A DNA stretch of 64,000 nt from positions 860,001 through 924,000 of the forward strand of contig WAEK01000005.1 of NCBI GenBank assembly GCA_011634665.1, given 5' to 3'. Positions 55,587-64,000 of the stretch are shown piece after piece. A program made the translations under genes and the position numbers. Each line of letters starts with the position of its first letter. Positions within the stretch are counted from its first letter, which is position 1. The DNA comes from Mortierella sp. BCC40632 (Eukaryota; Mortierellomycota; Mortierellomycetes; Mortierellales; Mortierellaceae). The notes beneath the pieces were generated by a model, which ran no database searches, was not told where the DNA came from, and saw nothing but the letters and a program-made list of their open reading frames with translations.

Positions 55587-56253
55587 GGGAGGAGGGGCTA
55601 GTATAGTGTAGTAAATGCGCTTGGAAGATCTTCCGGTCTTCTGAGCCTCATTCTCCGTCACTGGCAGACCAGTGGCCGGTGATGTGTGTGACCTTGCTTT
55701 TAATATTGACCGAGAAATAAAATAAATTGCTAGTCTGGCCCTTTTGATCCACCTTATCTTCTTTTTTCTCGTTCATCCGGAACACATTCGATAACGCTAA
55801 AGAAGGTCCTAAAGTCCTCCACTTGGATGATCAACCAAATCACGATTTAGCGGCGGTAAGGTGCATTGACCTTGTGACCCTCTATTAAAGGAACATGACC
55901 ATTTGAAGGACCATTCGCTCTCTCCATCATCCCTTCTCTCTTCTCATTCTTTTTTTTTAGTCACTTATTTTCTCTCTCCATCATAAAGCGCAATGCTGAA
56001 TGCGGAGCAAAACTTTCAAGAGAAACCAAGGAGAATTCCTCCAAATAAAAGAGTCGATGCTACCCAACAGCTCATTCAGGGAAAATGCGACAGTGTCCTC
56101 TTCAAGCTGCGCCCTTTGCCACTATTTGTGACTGTCCTGTTGCCACCACCACCGCGCCCCCTCCACATTGCCACCAAAATACTTGTATAAATAGTCAGCC
56201 CTTTAGTTACCTTAATCTTTAGCAATAAACTGCCCAAACCAAAGACTCCCTGG
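55587..56253 (+). mobile_element. Probable left LTR (part) of the outer Ty3/gypsy element
   Basis: Sequence up to the CCTGG duplicate at 56249-56253 continues, past the inserted element, at 61499-61513 (cctctgactgttgca) and is followed by a primer-binding-like TGGCAGC and gag. So at least the distal part of this stretch must be the left LTR of the outer element. It has a TATA box (tataaata, 56186-56193) and an aataaa at 56224. The 5' boundary is not visible because the other LTR is outside the window; 55587 is only an upper limit. Confidence 0.5.
56186..56193 (+). promoter_or_regulatory. TATA box of the outer element LTR
   Basis: tataaata lies about 40 bp upstream of an aataaa signal (56224), a normal U3/R arrangement for an LTR. 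Confidence 0.45.
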
Positions 56254-56520
56254 TGTCAAAGAGTATGCTACCTTGGTGCGTCTCTTTGAGAATGTCCTTG
56301 CTGGAATGTTTCGATCTGTACGGACGGACACGAATTTTCTTCCCCCATTGCCGCGCTCCATGGAAAGGGTTCACCCCTTTTTCTACATATCTTCTCTAGT
56401 ATTTATTTCCTCTCTTTCTTTCTCAATAAACGTCAGTTAGTAACTCACCTCTTGTCCCTAGCCTTTGTCCTAGTCCCTGTCTTTGTTCTTCTCCTTCCCT
56501 ATTCCTCTTGCCTTGTTACA
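56254..56520 (+). repeat. Left LTR of the chromovirus
   Basis: 267 bp, begins TGTCAAAGAG and ends CTTGTTACA; contains aataaa at 56425-56430. Confidence 0.95.
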
Positions 56521-56532
56521 TGGTAGCAAAGG
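56521..56532 (+). promoter_or_regulatory. Primer-binding site
   Basis: TGGTAGCAAAGG directly after the left LTR. The first eight bases match the complement of a eukaryotic initiator tRNA-Met 3' end (…UGCUACCA). Confidence 0.75.
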
Positions 56533-56556
56533 AAGTTCCCTTCCACCACCTCCATT

Positions 56557-57310
56557 ATGCCTAACCACTTCGATACCTTTGTTAAAAATGTCCATCTCCA
56601 TGAATTCAAAGGCCTTCCAAACGAAAACGTTTCCAACTGGATCAAGGATATTGAAGAGTATAGCGATGCTCTCAGTCTCAACGCGAGTCAACGGATCCAA
56701 GGGTGCCGTCTTCTTCTCCAAGGCAACGCGCGCGCAACTGGGTCCGGACCCTTACGTTTCCAGCTGTCCTCAATGATAACGATTGGATCAGTTTCAAGGC
56801 TGCGTTGGAAAAACGCTACTCGAGCCCCCAACACCAAATTGTTCGCTCGTAGCAAATTGTACAACCTAAAAACAGAAAGGGTCTGTCACGGATTACATCA
56901 ATGAGTTCGAAACCCCTACGCTCTGTCCTCACTGACATGAGTGAGGCAGAAGCGATCCAGGTCTTCCTCCAAGGGCTTGGACAAAGACTTCAAGAACATT
57001 TCGCCGGTAATCCAAGCTTTCGACAAGACCTGTACACGATTGTTCAAGTGTCTGAGAGCCTCGACCGAGTGTACCAACGTGGGAAGCAACATTCTTGGGA
57101 ACCACAACCCAAACATGAACCAGCAAGGCCTGAGTCCTCGAATAGCCAAGCAGAACCGATGGAGCTAGACGCTATGAACATGCACAAGATGAGTCCTCAA
57201 AACAAGCGGACTGGAAAAATCGTGCATGCTTCTATTGTCACCAACCTGGCCATCAAGCCAAGAACTGTGAGGCAAAAAAAAAAGAATGCGTCGGGAAAAG
57301 CCCCGTCCCA
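56557..57310 (+). pseudogene. gag region of the chromovirus, frame-broken
   Basis: Starts with MPNHFDTFVKNVHLHEFKG and the capsid-like block NVSNWIKDIEEY, changes frame near 56730 and again near 56910, continues as DMSEAEAIQVFLQGLGQRLQ and ends with a CCHC zinc knuckle (CFYCHQPGHQAKNC, 57227-57268) followed by a run of ten A residues at which the frame is again lost. Gag packages the RNA in virus-like particles. As assembled it cannot make one protein. Confidence 0.85.
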
Positions 57311-60300
57311 ATAAAAAGAATTCTGGATCTTTATATGGGACCACGGTCGTAAATGTTATTGGTGATTGTCCAGAAGGAGTGTTCCCTAAACCCACAAATT
57401 GTCCAGAAACGTCGAGTGACATTTCTAAACAATCAGAATCATGTCCCTCCAGCTCAAGTGAGCTTCGTATCTCCTCCCAGCCTAAAATTGTCGATCCAAG
57501 TGGGTTAACAATTGATCCCAGGTCCGAGACCAAAGTTGGTTTCCGGTTCTCAGCGAGTGCCATTCCCAGTCCAACCCCGTTAAATGTCGTCGGTTCGTGA
57601 GCCGCTGCCTGTTCAAGATACCAATAGTAGCCTTGGCCCCGAGTTCCCTGCAAGTGCAGAATGTAGTGCCGTGTCCCGTGAATCCAGTAGTGAGTCAGAC
57701 GACTCAACCTTCACTCCCAGTCCCCAGAATAAGTTTTCTGCTAGTCCATGTCCAGATTCCAACAGTCAGGAAGTTAACCCTGAATTACCAGAAGAAATCG
57801 AAGACGAACCTCTCATGTATGTGGCCGGTCGTTTCAAGGATCATACTATCGACATTATGGTAGATAGCGGCGCATCCGCAAGTTACATTAATTACGAGGT
57901 AGTCAAGCGCCTTCATATCGCAACGTCAAAAAGCGAAATCCAACAACAGTTGCGTTTGGCAATGGCCAACCAACACTTTGTACCCAATATTGCCACATCC
58001 GACTCCGACTTGCCGACAATTTTTGCCCAGTAATCCAATTCAATGTTGTCGACATGAAATTTGAAGCAATCCTGGGCAAACGTTGGCTGGCACATAGTAA
58101 ACCGCAACCAATATTAGACCTTGCCAACCACGTCATCCGAGTCGAACCTGACATTGTAATCCAAGGATACACCCGACCGACACACCAACCAGTATTGTCC
58201 GCAATGCAATTCAAACGTTCCCTTGGAAAACACCAAGCCTACTTGTGCATTGTGCGATCGAACGAGGAGGATAACAAGAAAAGCGAAAGTCAGCCACCGG
58301 AGGTAGAAGTTCTCCTAGAAAAAAATACAGCGATGTATTTCCAGAGGAACTCCCGAAAAGAACTACCTCCTGAGCGTTCAGTAGACCATCACATTGACCT
58401 GATTCCTGGATCGACGCCGCCCTCTAGGCCTACCTATCAACTTTCCTTGGCCGAAATGGACGAGCTCAAAAACAAATTGATGACCTGCTACGACACGGGT
58501 TCATTAGACCTAGTCAATCCCCTTACGGTGCTCCTGTATTGTTTGTGCGGAAAAAAAAGGCGACTTGAGAATGTGCATTGACTACAGAGCATTGAACAAA
58601 CAAACAATCAGGAATACTTATCCGTTACCAAGAATTGATGAGTTGCTTGATCGACTGAACGGCGCAGAAGTGTTTAGCAAAATGGATTTACGAACAGGTT
58701 ATCACCAAGTTCGAATTCACGAAAACGACGTACACAAGACCGCTTTTCGCACAAGATACGGCCTATATGAGTTCCTTGTGCTGCCATTCGGATTGACCAA
58801 TGCTCCTGCCACCTTCATGACATTAATGAACGAAGTTTTCCGAACCGAACTGGATGGTTGTGTGATCATATACCTCGACGATCTATTGATATTCAGCAAG
58901 AACATGGAACAACATTTAGTTCATTTGGAAATTATCTTGCGCAAATTACGAGAACATCGACTGTATGCCAAGCTGTCCAAGTGCGAATTTGCCAAGAGCG
59001 AAGTTGGCTTCCTAGGACACATCGTGTCCAGCAAGGGCGTATCGGTCGACCCCTCCAAAGTCCAGGCAATAGCCGAGTGGCCAGCCTTGCGCTGTGTCCT
59101 AGATATCCAATCGTTTCTGGGACTTGTCAACTACTACCGACGCTTCATTCACAAGCTCGCCAAGATTGCCGCTCCCCTCACTGAACTACTGAAAAAAAGA
59201 TGTGACCTTCCGATGGTTGAAAGAACAAACGTGCGTTCAAAAATTGAAAAAGGCAATTATGAACGCCCCAGTCCTGGCTGTCTTCAATCCCGAACTCCCT
59301 GTTGAAGTCCATGTCGACTCCTCGAAATATGCTATTGGTGCAGCGTTAATGCAGAACGGTCGACCAGTCGCGTTCGAATCAAGGAAACTGTCCGCTGCAG
59401 AGATTAATTACCCAATCCATGAAAAAAAGAACAACTTGCCGCCGTCCATGCACTCCAAAAATGGCGAGTATATCTGCATTCGACAGCCGAGCCCTTTATT
59501 GTTTTCACCGATCATGAATCACTAAAATATCTGGATACAAAGAACACGCTCAGTCCTCGCCAAATTCGCTGGATGGAAAAACTAGCAGAGTATAATTTTG
59601 TGATACGATACAAAAAGGACCACTCAATGTTGTACCTGATGCTCTTTCAAGAAGGCCGGACTACCAAGATGCAGCCAGTATGGAGTCAAAACCAGTAATC
59701 GGATCCACAATCTTGGAAGCTTGCAGAGAGGCCTACGAGGAGGATGAAGATTTTGGCGATTGGTTGAAACGAGTTAGAGCAGTTCAAGGAAAGAATAACC
59801 CGTACGAGTTCACGCTCCATGACAACCTCCTCTACCTTAAGAAAGACATGCGATTATGTGTACCCAACCTACCAGAGGAAAAGTCTACGATCATGAAGGA
59901 AATCCATGACTCGTCGTTAGCAGGACACCTTGGTGTTGACAAGACATACGTCCGGCTATCTGAAGGATACTATTGGCCGGGCATGTGGCAATCCGTCAAA
60001 AATTATGTTAGCTCGTGCCACGAGTGTCGACTTAGCAAGCACAGAACGACAAAAGAACTGGGGCTATTGCAGCCATTACCCATTCCAGAGAAACCTTGGA
60101 CGCACATTGCAATGGACCTGGTGACACATCTACCTAAAACGAAAGCAGGACATGATGCAATAGTAGTATTTGTGGACAGGTTTAGTAAAAGCCGCTGTGT
60201 TTGTCGCCACAAAACCAGTTGCACCGCCAAAGGATGTTGCCAACATATTTTTCCAGCAAGTGTTCCGACATTATGGAGTTCCCAAGTCAATCGTGTCGGA

Positions 60301-61217
60301 CCGAGACACCAGATTCACCAGTACATTCTGGAAGAGCCTTTTCGAGCATCTTGGAACGAGTCTGAACATGTCAACCGCTAGACATCAACAATCAAACGGA
60401 CAAGCAGAGCGAATCATCCAGTCCTTGGAACAGTATCTGCGCTTATACACGAATGAGGCTCACGATGATTGGGACGAATTCCTCATCCATGCCGAGTCTG
60501 CGCATAATTCTGCCAAGTCATCCGCTACAGGACTTAGCCCATTCGAAGTGATGTATGGACACGTACCGTTAACACCAGCGACACTCTTGACGGAAAAAGC
60601 TCATGTGGTCAAACAACCTAATGTGAAAGAAGAGATGGAGAAACACCAAGCGAGATTCCGAATTGTTTATGACGCTATCCAAGACAGTCACAAAAAGTAC
60701 TCTGACCAGTACGATGCCCACAGACGCGAGGCCATATTTGAAATAGACGATCTTGTCTATATCGACGCAACCGATATCAAAACCGCCACGGAAAATGCGA
60801 CAAAGGAGGTCAACAAACTGAGGAGACCATTCCTAGGACCTTACAAAATTATTGCTCAACCAAGTCCCTTGAACTACAAGTTGCAGTTACCTCCCTAGAA
60901 GTCGACTGCATCCTGTGTTCCACGTCTCCAAGCTCAGGGCTACTACTCGTAGGAGTGACGAGTTTGCGGATAATGAAGAGCTGAGGCCTGACAAGGAACC
61001 TCTCATTGACGATAGCGATGAGTACTATGAACAGCCCTATGAGGTGGAGCGAATCGTCAAGCACAAGAAGACAAAGGAAGGTCTAATTAAATTCCTAGTC
61101 AAATGGGTTGGTTTCCCGGTAAAAGATAGCACTTGGCAGACGCTCGAAGACCTCGAGAACGCACAGGATGTTATTCAAGATTACCGAGATACTCTCAAGG
61201 AGAAGGACCTCTTTTAA
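57311..61217 (+). pseudogene. pol region of the chromovirus (PR-RT-RH-IN-chromodomain), frame-broken
   Basis: Protease active site DSGAS near 57864; reverse transcriptase 58054-59200 with MCIDYRALN, FSKMDLRTGYHQ (first catalytic Asp kept), PFGLTNAP and YLDDLLIF; RNase H from about 59250 (HVDSSKYAIGAAL); integrase with HHCC finger (GHLGVDKT...CHECRLSKH) and DDE residues in AMDLVTH, SDRDTRF and NGQAERI; C-terminal chromodomain (YEVERIVKHKKTK, LVKWVGFPVKDSTWQ) ending at TAA 61215-61217. Frame breaks lie near 58033, 58320, 58551, 59192, 59423, 59630, 60180 and 60893. All catalytic motifs are intact, so breaks may be recent or artefacts of the assembly. Confidence 0.92.
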
Positions 61218-61226
61218 GAGGGGGAG
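61216..61226 (+). promoter_or_regulatory. Polypurine tract
   Basis: aagagggggag immediately before the right LTR, the plus-strand primer for reverse transcription. Confidence 0.8.
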
Positions 61227-61493
61227 TGTCAAAGAGTATGCTACCTTGGTGCGTCTCTTTGAGAATGTCCTTGCTGGAATGTTTCGATCTGTACGGACGG
61301 ACACGAATTTTCTTCCCCCATTGCCGCGCTCCATGGAAAGGGTTCACCCCTTTTTCTACATATCTTCTCTAGTATTTATTTCCTCTCTTTCTTTCTCAAT
61401 AAACGTCAGTTAGTAACTCACCTCTTGTCCCTAGCCTTTGTCCTAGTCCCTGTCTTTGTTCTTCTCCTTCCCTATTCCTCTTGCCTTGTTACA
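61227..61493 (+). repeat. Right LTR of the chromovirus
   Basis: 267 bp, identical by eye to 56254-56520; followed by the second copy of CCTGG (61494-61498). Confidence 0.95.
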
Positions 61494-61512
61494 CCTGGCC
61501 TCTGACTGTTGC

Positions 61513-62551
61513 ATGGCAGCAAAGGTACAACCTCTTTCCACTGACCACTCTGACACTGACTCCCCCTCGAACCCTGCTACCCCCCGGACCCCCACGACCC
61601 CAACCCAAGTACCCCAAGAACAAGACCCCCTTGCCGATATTTTTTCTTCCTTGTCCATCATGAACCCAGACGCTGAAGCCTCCGCTACCATCCTTAAAGG
61701 ACTAGCTGCGAATGACCACGCAAGAACCCTCGCCGCCGTCCTCAAGCCTCCTAAACCCGAGCCCTTTACCGGCATTATCGATGCCGAGGAGTGTCTGAAC
61801 TTTGCCGACAGCTATGAAGAATATTTCACTGTCCTGCAACTTTCCCCTGAGCTGTGGGTTCGGTACTTTGTACTCGCTCTCACAAAGGATGCTCGCTCTT
61901 GGTGGCGCACGTCTGATATCAAAATTGAGACCCCATGGACGACCTTTCGAGAACAATTTATCGCAAGGTTCACGCCCCTGATGCTGTCCACGCTGCTCGA
62001 TTGAAATTGGAAGGCCTTGTACAAGGAAAAGAGGCGTTGCCGAATATACGAATGAGTTCCGACGATACCTACGCCTTATCCCATCGGTAGATAAAGACGC
62101 TGCTTTATTCCGGTTCCTTCGCGGTCTTGACCCAGAGACATCAAAGCAAGTCCGACTCCGTGAACCCAAGAACCTGGAAAAAGCGATCACCGAGGCTACA
62201 ATTGTTTATGATATCCTTTACCCCTCCAGCTACTTTCTTCACGATAAACATAACGTCCCCTCTTCATCTCCCGGCCCCAGCAATACCCCAAAAGACCCAA
62301 TGGCCATGGAGATTGACAACCTCAGAACAGAACTCAACGCCCTCCGTCGACAATTCTCTTCTCGCCCCACAGCAACACCCAAGTTATCCCCACAAGAACG
62401 CGAACGACTCCGCCAACGAGGAGCTTGCTTCCGCTGTCGCAAGGATGGGCATATGGCGAACGAATGCCGCAGTGGAAAACGGTTCAACAACATAGAATCC
62501 GAAGAGGCCTCTCCCTCGCAGCCCGAGCAGGGAAAAGACCCCAGCAATTAA
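61513..62551 (+). pseudogene. gag of the outer element, frame-broken
   Basis: MAAKVQPLS start at 61513, capsid block FADSYEEYFTVLQLSPE and WWRTSD, then two frame changes near 61975 (at cgcccctg) and near 62030, after which NEFRRYLRLIPSVDKDAALF and LRGLDPETSKQV continue to a CCHC knuckle ([14 protein letters not shown]) and a TAA at 62549-62551. Removing two single-base changes would give one frame, so the breaks are few and recent or technical. Confidence 0.85.
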
Positions 62552-64000
62552 GATCAGTCCAGGGCTTAGTTGCTGAAACCCCCTCTCCTGTCCACCTGGA
62601 CCAGGGGAGTGTTCCGAGACCAGAGTTAAGTTCGCAAGCGAATAAAAATAAAACAGTATTCAACTCTACTTCGTCCACTCCTCAGAAAAATAATGACAAT
62701 ATTACTCACGACCCAACCAAGGCCCACACATACGTCCATGAACCAATGCCAACGTCGTCAACGACTGAGGAAAAGGCTTGTACTAGTGACAAAGTGGACC
62801 TGGACCCACCTACTCTTGAAATACAGCTAGATCCATCGCCAAAGTCAACAAACAAACCGAAGAAAAAGAAAGGATTGGGCCTTCATAGCTACACCATTGC
62901 TAAAGCTCAACAACGACTCCTTACTTTCATCGGAGCAGTCAACAACCACCCTGCAAAGATTTTAATCGATGGAGGGGCAGAAATGAATGTCATCAGCAAA
63001 CGGTTTTTATCTCAACACTCGATCCCCGTAAAGTCCTGCACTCCTATCCCTGTCCTTCTCCCAAACGGCTCCTCCTCCACGACATCTCACACGGCAACTA
63101 TCACACTCGCACGCGATAACTATAACGACTCAGTAGACGCTATCGCTTATGACCTCCAAAAATACGACATCATCCTCGGTAAACCCTGGCTCACGGACAT
63201 CAACCCAAACATCAACTGGCAAACGAACAAACTGGTCTTTGATCACAACGGAAAGACAGTTCACTGGATATGTCGCGGCTTCAAACCAACTTCAGTATCA
63301 ACGACCTCAGGCGGACTCCTTCTTAGTCATATGCATTTCAACACAATCACAGCCCTACCCGGTAGTGAAGTCTTTCTTGCCCTACTCAAAGAAGGAGACA
63401 CCAAGCCTACTATCAACCCTATGGAAAATGCCGACCCCGATATCAGGAAAATCGTAATGGAAGAGTTTCCGGATGTATTCCCTGACTCTCTCCCTGATGG
63501 ACTTCCCCCAGACAGAGGAGACGCAATGCGTATTGACACTGACCCAACCGCCGACCCACCTGTTCGACCTGTCATTCGACTTTCAATCGCTGAACTTGAT
63601 GAACTAAAAAAGCAGTTGGATGACCTTCTGAAAAAAGGATTCATTAAGCCTAGCACATCACCATACGGTGCTCCCGTCCTCTTCGTTCGGAAAAAGGAAG
63701 GAACTCTCAGGATGTGTGTGGATTACAGAGGTCTCAACAGAATCACCAAAAAGAACCGCCACCCTCTGCCTCGGATTGACGAATTAATAGACAGATTCAG
63801 AGGTGCCAAGTACTTTTCGAAACTTGGCCTCTTGTCAGGATACCATCAGCAACGAGTCTATGAACCACACACTCACAAAACAGCCTTTCGTTGTCGATAT
63901 GGTCATTATGAATTTAATGTTGTTCCTTTTGGTTTGACAAACGCCCCAGCTTCCTTCTCGTCTATGATGCGCACCGTCTTGAACCCTGTCTTGGACGAAA
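62552..64000 (+). CDS. Protease and reverse transcriptase of the outer element (partial; motif A Asp replaced)
   Basis: An open frame runs from about 62860 to the window end. Protease-like site [13 protein letters not shown] (DGG in place of DSG/DTG, as in some plant gypsy elements) is followed by [10 protein letters not shown], then reverse transcriptase: [40 protein letters not shown], motif A as [12 protein letters not shown] where the catalytic Asp expected after KL is Gly (ggc), and [11 protein letters not shown]. The loss of this Asp should abolish polymerase activity. 62552-62860 is low-complexity linker with stops in the traced frame. YxDD lies beyond the window. Confidence 0.85.

Larger units (their letters stand above)
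56254..61493 (+). mobile_element. Complete Ty3/gypsy chromovirus (LTR retrotransposon) of fungal type
   Basis: 5,240 bp with two LTRs of 267 bp (TGTC...TACA) identical by eye, flanked by the 5-bp duplication CCTGG (56249-56253 and 61494-61498). A primer-binding site (TGGTAGCAAAGG, fitting initiator tRNA-Met) follows the left LTR and a purine tract (aagagggggag) precedes the right LTR. Order inside: gag with CCHC knuckle, protease, reverse transcriptase, RNase H, integrase, chromodomain, which defines a chromovirus. Identical LTRs indicate a recent insertion, yet the coding region has at least seven frame breaks, many at A-runs. Confidence 0.95.
61499..64000 (+). mobile_element. Outer Ty3/gypsy element, internal part (continues beyond window)
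   Basis: Begins with the last 15 bp of its left LTR (61499-61513), then a primer-binding-like TGGCAGC overlapping the gag ATG, gag, protease and reverse transcriptase to the window edge. Its gag and pol differ clearly from the inserted chromovirus, so it is a separate family with similar primer usage. The inner element entered 15 bp before the end of its left LTR. Confidence 0.88.

Noticed and set aside
63000..64000. Assignment of the last 2.5 kb to the same element as 56254-61493
   Set aside because: Complete LTRs and a target duplication close the inner element at 61493, and gag and reverse transcriptase sequences differ between the two.

Overview
The window is nuclear DNA from a filamentous fungus. 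Genes carry many short GT-AG introns (ECM29 has 27 exons), intergenic DNA is full of poly(A)/poly(T) tracts and CT repeats, and both a chromodomain Ty3/gypsy retrotransposon and a Fanzor-type RuvC protein are present. Gene content and intron style suggest an early-diverging lineage, with Mortierellomycota/Mucoromycota my best guess. That placement is inference; no rRNA or marker gene fixes it.

Layout. 1-4172: C-terminal two thirds of MON2 (Golgi/endosome traffic). 4666-5771: mitochondrial single-strand DNA-binding protein. 5772-10792: gene-poor, with simple repeats and a decayed reading frame. 10793-12042 (-): secreted Cys-rich protein with a Gly-Ser stalk and GPI-like tail. 12792-16355 (-): mitochondrial isoleucyl-tRNA synthetase, divergent from an RRM-like, probably mitochondrial protein (16643-18034). 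18989-19764: Kre9/Knh1-like GPI protein. 19765-22258: relic DNA. 22259-24320: MFSD10-like transporter. 26322-29208: MYST histone acetyltransferase. 29209-33192: two more relics. 33193-40978: ECM29 proteasome adaptor.

41055-45670 is the most unusual part: an interval bounded by terminal inverted repeats just behind ECM29. It holds one spliced gene in which a complete FEN1/XPG-type flap-nuclease domain is followed in frame by a Fanzor/TnpB-like RuvC protein. The RuvC half looks damaged: RuvC-II appears missing and there is a frame break.

46454-49145 (-) is an F-BAR/SH3 protein with a small inverted-repeat element in one intron. It is divergent, over 117 bp, from a WDR7-like WD-repeat gene (49263-54721). 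55095-55586 (-) is a pseudogene. From about 56 kb to the end lie two nested Ty3/gypsy elements. A complete chromodomain element (56254-61493; identical 267-bp LTRs, CCTGG target duplication) is inserted in the end of the left LTR of a second element that runs off the window.

The host genes are unrelated housekeeping functions in both orientations; there are no operons. Exon coordinates were read by eye and tied together by reading-frame phase and family similarity, so individual splice sites may be off by a few bases. Many frame breaks in the retroelements sit at homopolymer runs, so base-calling errors are possible.
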